From: Elusimicrobiota bacterium
GTDB taxonomy: Bacteria > Elusimicrobiota > Elusimicrobia > UBA1565 > UBA9628
DNA length: 61,606 nt
NCBI GenBank assembly: GCA_027327915.1
Contig: DAHVWT010000002.1
Location: forward strand, 1-61,606
Direction: 5' to 3'
In this document: piece by piece, positions 9,048 to 17,741 of the stretch
Layout of the letters: each line of letters begins with the position of its first letter
Position numbering within the stretch: position 1 is the stretch's first letter
The notes under the pieces: model-generated
The model's input: the letters and a program-made list of their open reading frames with translations, nothing else
What the model was told of the DNA's origin: nothing
Databases searched by the model: none
Translations under genes and position numbers: made by a program

Positions 9048-11218
9048 GGTTTGGCGCCGGCGACGGCCCGTCCCGAGACGATCATGTCCCCCACGATCTC
9101 GACGCCCTCCTCGAGATCAAGGTCCGGCGTTTCGGCGGCTCCGGTGCTGACCGCGACCGACGCCGCGGCGGAGGACACGGCGGGCGGCGCCGTGGCGCCC
9201 GAGATCTCCTCGAGCGTCACTTCTTTCGATTCCAGGAACGGCGATTGATGGCGGGCCAGCACCGCGTCGCGGTGCTTCTGCCAGGCTTCTTCTTCTTTTT
9301 TCTCCTGGAGACGCTTCGCCCAGACCAGAGACACCCTTTTTTCTTCCTTTGTTTTGCGGTAGCGCCGCATCTCTTGGCGGACGAGGGCGAAGCCGTTCGA
9401 GGCGGCGATCCTTTTCTCGCTTTTCCGCCTCAGATCGGGCAGCTCCGCGGCGACGTCACCGGCAGGGTGGAAGGGCAATGGAGCGATCTGATCGAAGGGC
9501 AGGGCGTAGGGAAGCGAGGCTTCCGTGAAATCCATCAAATCCTCGACCGAGGGCAGCTGGATGTCCGGAATCACGCCTTTGAGTTGGGTCGAGTGCCCCG
9601 TGATGCGGTAAAACTTCTGGATCGTCAGCTTAAGCGCCCCCGCCTTCCGTCCGGCCTCCCCCGTCAAATAGCGGCTCAATTCAAGAACAGCCTGGACCGT
9701 TCCCTTGCCGAAAGTGTCCTTGTCCCCGACGATCACCGCCCGATCGTAATCCTGAAGGGCCGCGGCCAGGATTTCCGACGCGGAGGCCGAGGCGCGGTTG
9801 GTCAGGACGACCAGCGGCCCTTGATAAAGAGGGGCCGTCTCGGGCGTGCCCAGGACGCGGACGTCCCCTTCCTCGTCGCGGACCTGCACGGCGGGCCCCT
9901 TGGGAACGAACAGCCCCGCCATGGAGATCGATTCCGAAAGAGAGCCGCCGCCGTTGTTGCGCACGTCGAGCACCACGCCGTCCACGCCCTTGCTCTCGAT
10001 ATATCGCAGGAGCTTCATGACGTCCCGTGCGGAGCTCTTGGGCCTGAACGCGGTCTGCATGTCGAGATAGAAGGAGGGCAGCGAGATGATGCCCACCGCG
10101 GCTTTCTCCCCGGACGCGAGGCCGATCCTCACGATACGCGCTTTCGCCTCGCGGTCCAACAAGTTAATCTTGTCGCGCACGATCGTCACGATCCGTCTGT
10201 GGGTCGGATCGGCGGCGAGCGCGGGGATCACCTTGAGACGCACCAGGGTGCCCTTCGGCCCGCGAATGAGCTCGACGACATGGTCGAGGCGCATCCCGAC
10301 GACGCTGACGAAGGGTTCGTTGCCCTGAGCCACGGCTTCGATCTTGTCGTTGGGTTTGAGGCGGTGGCTTTTCTCGGCCGGCCCGCCCGGGACCAAGCGC
10401 ACGATCTTCGCGTAGCCATCCTCGGAGGAGAGAACCGCCCCGATGCCGAAGAGGGAGAGCCCCATCTCGATGTTGAAAGTCTCTCGCCGGGGCGGCCCCA
10501 TATAGTCCGAATGAGGGTCGTAGGAGTGGGTGAGGGCCAGGAGGTACTCCTCAAGAACGTCCGAGCTTTCGAACTCCTCATAGCCCTTCAGAAGCCGATC
10601 GTATCGCTTCTCGACGTCGGAGGCGGCGGCTTCGGGCTTGGTCTTGTTGAGCCGTTCGGCGATGAGATCGTATTTAACCCGGCGGCGCCACAAGTCCTCC
10701 GCCGCGGCCACGCTCGCGGGCCTGGGGATGTCGTGGCGATCGAGAATGATCGACTCGGGGACCGTGAAGTTGGTCTGAGTATGCGCGTAGCGGCGGACCC
10801 AGGCGTCAAGATCCCGCAGCCGCCCGAGGAAAACCTTGAAAATCTCGTAGGCCGGGGAAAGATCGCCGTCCTTGAGGCGCCGGCCGAGCGTCCGGCCGAA
10901 ACGCGCCTTGAAGCGCCGGACGTCGGGCTCGATGAAGATCATGTGGTTGTAATCCAGGGAATCGAGATAATTCTTCAGCATGCGCTCCGACGTGGCGGCG
11001 TCGATCGGATGGCGGTCGTAATGCTTGGTCTCGAGCAGCCTTGCCGTCACCTGGGCGATGGCGGGGCCGAAGCGGGTCGGCTCGAGCGGCGCCGAGACCG
11101 CCGTGGCGGGCGCGGCCGCCGCGGCAGGAGCGGCGGGCGCCGCTCCCAGGAAGCGGGCGCACGGAAGGAGGAGAACTAAAGCGAGGGCGGCGACGGCAAG
11201 GCTCCGTGACGCGATCAT
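9044..11218 (-). CDS. prc: Tail-specific C-terminal processing protease Prc (S41)
   Basis: 724 aa from the ATG at 11218, which opens a clean signal peptide (MIASRSLAVAALALVLLLP). Longer frames run into the upstream gene. Order: helical N-terminal domain (LDYNHMIFIEPDVRRF), a PDZ domain around residues 220-300 (GLSLFGIGAVL, LVPGGPAEKS), then the S41 protease core with GVVLDVRNNGGGSLSES, the Ser region TNRASASASEI and the Lys in DTFGKGTVQ. A charged C-terminal extension (MRRYRKTKEEKRVSL) is typical of long Prc/Tsp proteins. It degrades or trims periplasmic proteins from the C-terminus. The preceding gene ends 41 bp upstream on the same strand and probably shares its transcript. Confidence 0.93.
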   Translation of the reverse strand: MIASRSLAVAALALVLLLPCARFLGAAPAAPAAAAAPATAVSAPLEPTRFGPAIAQVTARLLETKHYDRHPIDAATSERMLKNYLDSLDYNHMIFIEPDVRRFKARFGRTLGRRLKDGDLSPAYEIFKVFLGRLRDLDAWVRRYAHTQTNFTVPESIILDRHDIPRPASVAAAEDLWRRRVKYDLIAERLNKTKPEAAASDVEKRYDRLLKGYEEFESSDVLEEYLLALTHSYDPHSDYMGPPRRETFNIEMGLSLFGIGAVLSSEDGYAKIVRLVPGGPAEKSHRLKPNDKIEAVAQGNEPFVSVVGMRLDHVVELIRGPKGTLVRLKVIPALAADPTHRRIVTIVRDKINLLDREAKARIVRIGLASGEKAAVGIISLPSFYLDMQTAFRPKSSARDVMKLLRYIESKGVDGVVLDVRNNGGGSLSESISMAGLFVPKGPAVQVRDEEGDVRVLGTPETAPLYQGPLVVLTNRASASASEILAAALQDYDRAVIVGDKDTFGKGTVQAVLELSRYLTGEAGRKAGALKLTIQKFYRITGHSTQLKGVIPDIQLPSVEDLMDFTEASLPYALPFDQIAPLPFHPAGDVAAELPDLRRKSEKRIAASNGFALVRQEMRRYRKTKEEKRVSLVWAKRLQEKKEEEAWQKHRDAVLARHQSPFLESKEVTLEEISGATAPPAVSSAAASVAVSTGAAETPDLDLEEGVEIVGDMIVSGRAVAGAKP

Positions 11219-11259
11219 AAGCGCATTGAGAGGACCGAGCCTCCCCTGGGACGGGGGCT

Positions 11260-11766
11260 TCACGATTCGGGCTTCGCTTCGGATTTCGGCGATTCGGCCA
11301 GGAACGCCTTCATCGCCTTGAGGCACTCGACGGCCCTCGGCGCCTCGCCGTAGGGGATGCGGACTCCCTTTTTGGACCAGCCCTTGTAATTGGCGTCTTC
11401 GACCCACTCCCGCAGGTCGATGCCGATGGAATCCCTAAACCGCGCCACGCGCAGCACGAGTTCGACTCCGGCCCTGCGGGTGTAGCGCGCAAGCTCTTTT
11501 TCCGAGGCGGCGGCGCCGTCCGGGGGCAGGGCTTCGATGGCCTTCATCATCCCGGCGACAATCTCGGCGGTCAGCGTCACGCCCGCCTTCGTCGGCCCGG
11601 TATATTCGCCGCTCTTAAGAAAAGTCCGTATCGAGACATAGGGATGCCCCCGGTAGACATCCGCGTAGAAGACTAGTTCCGTGGTGGGAGAGACCGGAAT
11701 CCTGCCAAATTCCTTGACCGGCTTGAAGGCCGGGTTGCCGGCCTTCTCTGGCTTTTCATCGGGCAT
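11260..11766 (-). CDS. Small protein with two PC4 (p15)-like segments
   Basis: 168 aa from the ATG at 11766. A TTG seven codons upstream is possible. Neither start has a good Shine-Dalgarno. The first segment runs ELVFYADVYRGHPYVSIRTF to TKAGVTLTAEIVAGMMKAIE. The second repeats the pattern as SIGIDLREWV, YKGWSKKGVRIPYGEAPRAV and LKAM. Each matches the PC4/YdbC pattern of a (V/I)-(D/S)-(I/L)-R strand, a Gly-(I/V)-x-(L/I)-(P/T) turn and a C-terminal helix. PC4-type domains usually bind single-stranded DNA as dimers, so a tandem copy could do this alone. The tail is acidic and Ser/Pro-rich. It sits 41 bp upstream of prc. The domain call is by eye and should be treated as a hypothesis. Confidence 0.6.
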   Translation of the reverse strand: MPDEKPEKAGNPAFKPVKEFGRIPVSPTTELVFYADVYRGHPYVSIRTFLKSGEYTGPTKAGVTLTAEIVAGMMKAIEALPPDGAAASEKELARYTRRAGVELVLRVARFRDSIGIDLREWVEDANYKGWSKKGVRIPYGEAPRAVECLKAMKAFLAESPKSEAKPES

Positions 11767-11870
11767 AAGTCGAGGGGAAAGCTTCAACTCAAGTATACCG
11801 AAGTCAGAGCGCTAAGTCGAATATCCATCATCCATCTCGCCGTCTATATCTGTAGTAATATAGTGTCCTC

Positions 11871-12764
11871 ATGGAGAAAACATCGACCTTCGACCCCAAG
11901 GCTTTCGACCAGATGTCCGCGGGCATTTGGAACGAAGCCGCGCAACACTACGACCAACTCAGCCGGCTCCTCTTTGGAGCCGTCACCGACGAATTTATCC
12001 GATTCTCCGGCATCCGGCCGGGAGAAAAGGTCCTGGATATCGCCTGCGGCCCCGGCGCCGCGAGCCTCCGCGCCGCCGCGGCCGTTGGGCCCCGGGGGAC
12101 GGTCGACGCCGTCGATTTCGCGGAGAAAATGATCTCCATCGCCTCGACCCGGCCGCGTCGGGACGATTCGGCGCCGATCGTTTGGCGGCGCATGGACGCC
12201 CAGCGTCTGGAATTCCCCGGCGGCTCCTTCGACGCCGTGATCTGCCAGCTGGGCCTCATGCTCTTCGCCCGGCCGAAGCTCGCTCTAGGCGAAATGGCGC
12301 GGGTCGCCAAGCCCGGCGGGCGAGTCTCCTGTCTCGTCCAAGGGGAAGCGGCCAAGATGCTGTTCACGAGCCTTCTTAACAAGACCATGGTCAAGCATGT
12401 CCCCGAGCTCAAGATCCCGGGCGCCCCCACGATCTACGACTTCGGCCCGCCGGGAGTCCTGGAGGACGCTCTTTCCCAGGCGGGCCTCGCGCGCGTCGAG
12501 TCCCGGCGGCTGTCGGGCAAATTCCATTTCGAGTCCCCGCAAGCCTATTGGGAGACGATGGCTTCCGGAGCGGGCCGCACGGGCGTCTTGATCCAAAGCC
12601 TCGAACCGGCCAAGCGGCAGGCTCTTAAAGAGGAAGTGCTGGCCAAGTCCGCGGCTTTCGTGACGCCGGATGGATTTGAAATCCCCTACGAGTTCGTGAT
12701 GGCCAGGGGCCTGAAGAAGTCTAACGCCGCCGCTGGGAAAGCATCCGGCGCACCGTCCGCTTGA
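11871..12764 (+). CDS. Class I SAM-dependent methyltransferase (UbiE-like)
   Basis: 297 aa. Motif I is VLDIACGPGAASL. DAVDFAEKM supplies the acidic residue after strand 2, and MDAQRLEFPGGSFDAVIC and VAKPGGRVSCLV complete the fold of the Ubie/COQ5 group. The start region DQMSAGIWNEAAQHYD is common in small-molecule methyltransferases of this type. There is no signal peptide, so it is cytoplasmic. The gene stands alone on its strand: it diverges from the PC4-like gene over about 100 bp and its last 44 bp overlap the end of the hybrid kinase gene on the other strand. Substrate unknown. Confidence 0.82.
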   Translation: MEKTSTFDPKAFDQMSAGIWNEAAQHYDQLSRLLFGAVTDEFIRFSGIRPGEKVLDIACGPGAASLRAAAAVGPRGTVDAVDFAEKMISIASTRPRRDDSAPIVWRRMDAQRLEFPGGSFDAVICQLGLMLFARPKLALGEMARVAKPGGRVSCLVQGEAAKMLFTSLLNKTMVKHVPELKIPGAPTIYDFGPPGVLEDALSQAGLARVESRRLSGKFHFESPQAYWETMASGAGRTGVLIQSLEPAKRQALKEEVLAKSAAFVTPDGFEIPYEFVMARGLKKSNAAAGKASGAPSA

Positions 12765-14886
12765 GATCCTCCAAATCGAAGGGCTTGGCGAGGCAAGCCG
12801 CCTCCGTTTTCCGCAGGAACTCCAGAACACGCGGGTTGAGGATATCCCCGGTGATGAAGAGAAACTTCGAGGCCCATCCGGGATCGCGCTCGATCAGGGC
12901 GGCGTAAAGGTCGGGCCCCTTGGTCTTTTCCATCTCGAAGTCGCTGATGATAAGGTCGTAAGGCCTTTCGATCGCGATCCCCAGGGCCTCGGGCGGATCG
13001 ACGACGTCCGCCACGTCCCCCTCGTCGCGCAGGAATCTCGCGATGATCTGGGCGATATCCGTCTCGTCTTCGACCACGAGGACCCGGCAGCCGGGGACAG
13101 GCGGCAAGATCTCCATCTCGCCGGCCGCGGGCTTCAAGGCCGCCAGGTCTTCCGGCGCCGAGCGCGGCAGGAAAAGGCGGAACGAGGCTCCTCCCTTCTC
13201 GAGATTTGAAAAGCCGATCGACCCGCCGTGCTCCTCGGCGATCTGCCGGCAGATCGAGAGTCCGAGCCCCGTCCCCCGCCCCGGCTCTTTCGTCGTGAAA
13301 AATGGCTCGAACAAGCTCCCCTGGACGGCCTCCGGGACCCCGGTGCCGTTGTCCTCAACCAGGATTTCCGTCCTCTCTCCGTTCTGACGGGTGCGCACGG
13401 CGAGGCGCTTGCCTTCCCGACGAGGCGGCGCCGTTTCCATGGCGTCGCAGGCGTTGTTGATTAAATTGACCAGGACCTGCACGATCTGCTGGAAATCCGC
13501 GACGATCTCGCCCATGGGGGAGGCAAGGTCGAGGTCCACGGCGACATCCTCGGTCTTCTTGAGGCGATATTCGAGGAGTTCCACGGCCGCTCGGACGGCG
13601 ACGTTCACGTCCACGCGCGACTTCTCGCCGCCGCCGCGGCGAACGAAGAAGAGGAGGTTTTCCACGGCCTTGCGGCAACGCAAGGCGCTGTGCTGGACGC
13701 GGCGCAGGTCCTCGCGCAGCGATTCCGGCGGATTCTGGGTGAAGATGATTTGAGCGTACCCGCAGACGGCCGCCAGGGGATTATTGAGTTCGTGGGCGAC
13801 GCTCGATATCAGCTGCCCGACCGCGGAGAGCTTCTCCGATTGGATGAGTTGGGCCTGCAGGAGGGTCCTGCGCTTCCGGTTGTCCTCGAGGTTTCTCGCC
13901 ATCTCGTTGAAGGCCCCGGCGAGCGCTCCCATCTCCCCCCCGTCGGCAAAGGCGACGCGATAATCGAGCTTGCCCTTCCCGATCTCCCGCGCGGCCTCGG
14001 CGAGAGCGGCAAGGGGGCGGGTGTTGGAATAACAAAACAGCAGGATCGCCAGGACCACGATGGCGGCGGCGGCGCAGCCGATGGCGATTCCGAAGTCGCG
14101 AACGTGCTCGAGCGGGCGCAGGAACTCGGCCCGCGGCGCCATGGCCATGACCGTCCATGGCATCGCTTTCAAAGGAACGGACGCCGTGAGCGCCGGCCGC
14201 CCGGTCTCGCTTGGCGGAGCGGGGAACGCCTGGCGCGCCATCTGGATCCAGGCCTGCCCTCCCTTTCCCAGCCGGCTCGCCTTCAAGAGCGCCGAGATGG
14301 GGCCCAGGTCGTAGGCCAGCGCGAGCACGCCCTCGAAATCCCTCGCCTCGTCGCGAAGCGGCGCCGCGAAATAGAGGGCGACGCGCCCGTCTTTCAGGAG
14401 TTCCGGCGGAGAAACCCACGCGGCGCCGGACGGCAAACGGCGCGCCGCGACGAAGAAACCAGCCGAGCGCAGCGCCTCCCCGGGAGGCAAGGCTCTCCCA
14501 TCCTCGATATGGCAGACGGCGCGGCCGCGAGCATCCGCGAAAATAATGGCGTCGTAGACGGCGGAGCGCCGCGATAATCGCAGCAGCGACGCCTCCAGCT
14601 CCCGGCGGTAGGACTCGGCCTCGGCCTTCAGGGCGTAGTCCTCGCTCTGGTGGTAATCGGAGATAAGCGGCGAGTCCGACAGGGTCAGGAGCTCGTTGCG
14701 GCGCTCGCGGAGCAGGCCGTCGATGGCGGTCGCCGTGAGCTCCGTACGGTTGTGGATTTCCTGGTTGACCCCCGCCAGGATTCGGCGGCGGCTTAAATAA
14801 TACTGCGCGCCGACGACCACGACGATGCCCGCGATCACCACGGGAACGATGGCAAGAATGAGCCGCCAGCGCAGAGTCTTGGGCAC
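12721..14886 (-). CDS. Hybrid sensor histidine kinase (sensor-HAMP-HisKA-HATPase-REC)
   Basis: 721 aa from a GTG at 14886, 2 bp after the cupin stop. Longer readings run back through the cupin gene. TM1 covers about residues 8-30, an extracytoplasmic sensor domain about 31-260 with Cache-like appearance, TM2 about 262-283 (AAAAIVVLAILLF), HAMP to about 335, HisKA with phospho-acceptor His365 in SVAHELNNPL, then ATPase boxes NLINNACDAM, DNGTGVPEA and GTGLGLSIC. A C-terminal receiver has VVEDETD and phospho-acceptor Asp649 in IISDFEM. Last gene of a tightly coupled operon with a solute-binding protein, so its ligand may be presented by that protein. No Hpt domain is encoded nearby, so onward phosphotransfer would need a partner elsewhere or direct transfer. 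Confidence 0.92.
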   Translation of the reverse strand: MPKTLRWRLILAIVPVVIAGIVVVVGAQYYLSRRRILAGVNQEIHNRTELTATAIDGLLRERRNELLTLSDSPLISDYHQSEDYALKAEAESYRRELEASLLRLSRRSAVYDAIIFADARGRAVCHIEDGRALPPGEALRSAGFFVAARRLPSGAAWVSPPELLKDGRVALYFAAPLRDEARDFEGVLALAYDLGPISALLKASRLGKGGQAWIQMARQAFPAPPSETGRPALTASVPLKAMPWTVMAMAPRAEFLRPLEHVRDFGIAIGCAAAAIVVLAILLFCYSNTRPLAALAEAAREIGKGKLDYRVAFADGGEMGALAGAFNEMARNLEDNRKRRTLLQAQLIQSEKLSAVGQLISSVAHELNNPLAAVCGYAQIIFTQNPPESLREDLRRVQHSALRCRKAVENLLFFVRRGGGEKSRVDVNVAVRAAVELLEYRLKKTEDVAVDLDLASPMGEIVADFQQIVQVLVNLINNACDAMETAPPRREGKRLAVRTRQNGERTEILVEDNGTGVPEAVQGSLFEPFFTTKEPGRGTGLGLSICRQIAEEHGGSIGFSNLEKGGASFRLFLPRSAPEDLAALKPAAGEMEILPPVPGCRVLVVEDETDIAQIIARFLRDEGDVADVVDPPEALGIAIERPYDLIISDFEMEKTKGPDLYAALIERDPGWASKFLFITGDILNPRVLEFLRKTEAACLAKPFDLEDLKRTVRRMLSQRRR

Positions 14887-14888
14887 GA

Positions 14889-15260
14889 CTAGCGCCTGAT
14901 ATCCGGCTTGCGAAGATCGAGGGCGGGAACGAAAACGGACATGACCTCGCAACCCGATTGGCCCGCCCGGAATTCGTGCGCGGCTCCAGGCGCGAGATGC
15001 GCGTATTCCCCCTTTCGCATCCGCCGGGGCCGGCCGTTGATGACGGCGAGCAAGGTTCCTTTCGTGACGAGAAAAAATTCCGAGGTACGCGCATGCCAAA
15101 TGGCCGGATGGCTCGCTCGCGGCTTCATCGCGATCCTAAAAATTGAAAAACTCCTGCGCCCGGTTTCCGCGGCCACGCTGTCGACCCACAGCGTGCCGAT
15201 GGGCCGGGCGCTCCCCCTCCCCCAACGGCCAAAGCGCGCGGACGCCGGCTTCGGCTTCAT
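14889..15260 (-). CDS. Small single-domain cupin
   Basis: 123 aa, ATG overlapping the previous stop by 4 bp (ATGA). The cupin core reads HPAIWHARTSEFFLVTKG (motif 1) and GEYAHLAPGAAHEFRAG (motif 2). Likely metal ligands are the His and Glu of WHARTSE and the His of PGAAHEF. The first HxH of the classical motif is HxR here, so the metal site may be reduced. Cupins of this size act as isomerases, dioxygenases or ligand-binding modules. In this operon it could process or bind the product of the ThDP enzyme and O-methyltransferase. No signal peptide. Function not assignable from sequence alone. Confidence 0.75.
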   Translation of the reverse strand: MKPKPASARFGRWGRGSARPIGTLWVDSVAAETGRRSFSIFRIAMKPRASHPAIWHARTSEFFLVTKGTLLAVINGRPRRMRKGEYAHLAPGAAHEFRAGQSGCEVMSVFVPALDLRKPDIRR

Positions 15261-16828
15261 TCGAAGGAGCTCCGATAAAAGTAGGGCATGCCGGTTTTGT
15301 AGGGAACGAAATGGACATCCTTGGCCACGCCGTAAGTCTTGATACGCTGATACGTAAACAGGCTCAAGGCTTGGTCGTGGACATAGCGATCCAGCTCCTG
15401 GCCGGCCCGGTCCTGATTCGACGGATCGAGCGTCGAAGTCATTTTCGCCATCAAACGGTCGAAGACGGCGCCCTTATGGATGCTGTAGGGGGAGTGGGAT
15501 GATAAAAAAATGAACTGAATGAAGAAGGAATGCGACAGGGGGTCCGGGCAGCCCCCAAAGGTGAAATCCCAGCCGCCCCGCTGAATATCGCGGATGACGG
15601 TGGCATCCGTCGTTTCCGTCGTCACGAGGCGGATGCCAACCCGCTCCAATTGGCGGGCGATGATCCGCAGGGTCCTCTCCCCTTGAACCTTGACGACTCC
15701 CTTGAGCGTCAGCCCTCGCGGGTAGCCCGCTTCCCGAAGGAGCCTTCGGGCCTTGGCGGGGTCATAGGGGTAGGGCGTCAAAGCCGGGTCGTGGCCGATC
15801 TCCCCCTCCATTGTCAAGGAAGGCAACTCCGAGCCGTTGCCGAGCAGGTCATACCGGATCAGATCGGCTCGATTGATCGCGTAGTTGATCGCGCGCCGCA
15901 CTCGGACGTCGGAAAGGGCGCTCGAACTCACGTTGACGCTGCCCGCGACGGTGTAGAAAACCGCCTTCTTCACGATCTTGGCGCGGCCGCTTTTCATCAC
16001 CGCCATGGTTGCCGTCCCGGGGAGCTCCGTGACAATATCCACCTGCCCGTCCAAAAGACCGGCGACTTGCTTGGCCGTTGGAAGAAATAAAAACGTGAGC
16101 CCATCGAATTTGGGGAAACCCTTGAGCCAATAGTCCCCGTTGGCCGCGAGGTGGATGGCCTTGCCCGGCTCCCAGGAGACGAATCGGAAGGCCCCGGTCC
16201 CGACGGGATGCCGGCCGAAATAGTCGCGCCCCTTCTCGGCCAAATAACGCGGCGGCAAGATCGGGACGAGCCCCGCCAAACGGTGGAGGAGGATGCCGTC
16301 CGGGTATTTCGTCTTGATGCGGACCGTCAGTGGGTCGACGGTTTCGGCGCCCGCGATCGAGTCGAGCATCCCCGCGCCGGGGAAAGCCGATCGGGGATCG
16401 ATGAATTTTTCGACCGTGGCGCGGACGGCCTGCGCGTCAAAAGGCTCCCCATCGTGGAATCGGACCCCGCGGCGCAGCTTGAATTCCAACGTTTTGTCAT
16501 CGACCCACCGCCAGCTCGTCGCCAGGTCGGGCTCCAGGCGCCCGTCGGGACCAAAGCGGACCAGGCTGTCGAAGATCTGCTGGACGATCGTATAGTACTT
16601 CTCGGAAAATTCCTTGAGCGGGTCAAGGCTGGCCGGCTCGACGACGTCGTCGGATATTCTGAGAATGCGTCGCGAAACCGCGGGAGAAGACGCAAGCGCG
16701 ACGGCCGGGAATAAGACGAGAAGGCTAAGGCTTGCGGCCGACGACGGCCGACGAGGGATAGATCGTATCGAGCGCGACGCGCTTATGGCGGATCTCCCGG
16801 AGTCCAAACCGCCGCATCCAGCGGACAT
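15257..16828 (-). CDS. Family 5 extracellular solute-binding protein (orphan)
   Basis: 523 aa. A Sec-type signal peptide core (SLSLLVLFPAVALASS) lies at about residues 33-48. The mature protein shows the SBP_bac_5 pattern: LDPLKEFSEKYYTIVQQIFD, LEPDLATSWRWVDDKTLEFK, LRRGVRFHDGEPFDA, NPVGTGAF-type PVGTGAFRFVSWEPG, DVRVRRAINYAINRADL and YPYDPAKARRLLREAGYP. The only standard start upstream of the signal peptide is the ATG at 16828, preceded by AGAGGACT. It lies 104 bp inside the upstream O-methyltransferase gene, an unusually long same-strand overlap. These proteins normally deliver peptides or similar ligands to ABC importers, but no permease or ATPase gene is present in the window. A sensing role with the kinase is inferred. 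Confidence 0.88.
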   Translation of the reverse strand: MSAGCGGLDSGRSAISASRSIRSIPRRPSSAASLSLLVLFPAVALASSPAVSRRILRISDDVVEPASLDPLKEFSEKYYTIVQQIFDSLVRFGPDGRLEPDLATSWRWVDDKTLEFKLRRGVRFHDGEPFDAQAVRATVEKFIDPRSAFPGAGMLDSIAGAETVDPLTVRIKTKYPDGILLHRLAGLVPILPPRYLAEKGRDYFGRHPVGTGAFRFVSWEPGKAIHLAANGDYWLKGFPKFDGLTFLFLPTAKQVAGLLDGQVDIVTELPGTATMAVMKSGRAKIVKKAVFYTVAGSVNVSSSALSDVRVRRAINYAINRADLIRYDLLGNGSELPSLTMEGEIGHDPALTPYPYDPAKARRLLREAGYPRGLTLKGVVKVQGERTLRIIARQLERVGIRLVTTETTDATVIRDIQRGGWDFTFGGCPDPLSHSFFIQFIFLSSHSPYSIHKGAVFDRLMAKMTSTLDPSNQDRAGQELDRYVHDQALSLFTYQRIKTYGVAKDVHFVPYKTGMPYFYRSSFE

Positions 16829-17741
16829 AGTCCTCTAGAGTATAGACGTTTCCGCGTCCGGTGAAAACAAGGAGATGGACCGCCAGCATGGCGACGAATT
16901 TCGAGTCGCGTCCGCCCGGGTCGCGGACGTAGTCGTGAATCACGAGCCGCCCGCCGGGCTTGAGCGCCCGCACCGTTTTTTCAACGAGCCGTTCGTTGTT
17001 GGCGGAGCTCTCCATGTGCGTGACGTTCGACAGGAGAGCCAAGTCGTAGGCTTCCCGCCCCAGATCGTCGCGCAGAAAATCGGCGGGCTTGAACCGGAAA
17101 CGGCGCGCCCGCGGATGCGCCTTGAGGATCCTCCGAGCGACGCGGATCGTCTTGGGATAATCGAGCAGCGTCGCCTCGATCGTGGGCTCGCGCTCCACCA
17201 GGGCCCGGCTGTAGACGCCGGGGCCGCAGCCCACGTCGAGCATCCGCCCGACGCCTTTCAGGTCGAGCTGGGAGGCCAGGTCCCGCGCTGGAGTCCAGGC
17301 GACGTCGCCCATCGCCCTGACGTAGTCCGGCGTGAAGCTCTTCTTCGCAATCCAATCGACGAGAGCGCGCCGCGGACGCCCCCGGCGAAGGACTCCCTTC
17401 AAGTCCGACCACGCCTCCCACATCCTGTTCTGGTATCTCATGTTGGCGCCCCGGTAATGAGGGCTCGTGGAGACGAGCAGCTTCCTTGAAAGCGGGGTGT
17501 TGGCGTAATGGCCGCCTTGTTTATCGAGGAAACCGAGCGCCGACACCGCGTCCAGCACGATCCCGACGGCCCTCGCATCCAGCTTCAGGGCGCGGCCCAG
17601 GGCGCTGGCGCTCGTCCGTCCACGATCGATCCAACTGAAAAGGTCGTAGTCCAGGGCGACCAGGAGCGGCTTGGAGTCGCGGTAGGCGAGGGCGGCGTCG
17701 AGAAGCCTGTTGTGCTCCTCAACGAGCGCGACGCGGCTCAT
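16725..17741 (-). CDS. O-methyltransferase with winged-helix dimerisation domain
   Basis: 338 aa. Residues about 10-100 form the dimerisation/winged-helix region (YDLFSWIDRG, LKLDARAVGIVLDAVSALG, YANTPLSRKLL). Residues about 140-335 form the AdoMet domain with MLDVGCGPGVYSRAL, LLDYPKTIRVAR and LKPGGRLVIHDYV. This is the layout of the acetylserotonin/hydroxyneurosporene O-methyltransferase family (PF00891), which methylates hydroxyl groups on small, often secondary-metabolite molecules. Its ATG overlaps the ThDP enzyme stop by 4 bp, arguing for coupled translation and a shared pathway. The general base His of plant relatives is not obvious here, so the reaction should be treated as likely, not certain. 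Confidence 0.85.
   Translation of the reverse strand: MSRVALVEEHNRLLDAALAYRDSKPLLVALDYDLFSWIDRGRTSASALGRALKLDARAVGIVLDAVSALGFLDKQGGHYANTPLSRKLLVSTSPHYRGANMRYQNRMWEAWSDLKGVLRRGRPRRALVDWIAKKSFTPDYVRAMGDVAWTPARDLASQLDLKGVGRMLDVGCGPGVYSRALVEREPTIEATLLDYPKTIRVARRILKAHPRARRFRFKPADFLRDDLGREAYDLALLSNVTHMESSANNERLVEKTVRALKPGGRLVIHDYVRDPGGRDSKFVAMLAVHLLVFTGRGNVYTLEDYVRWMRRFGLREIRHKRVALDTIYPSSAVVGRKP

Noticed and set aside
9245..11179. 644-codon open frame on the plus strand opposite prc
   Set aside because: It is the antisense shadow of a strongly conserved protease in GC-rich DNA. It has low-complexity composition, no start signal and no recognisable motif.
11408..11787. Longer Prc N-terminus
   Set aside because: A longer frame overlaps the PC4-like gene and would bury the signal peptide; the start at 11218 gives a clean leader.
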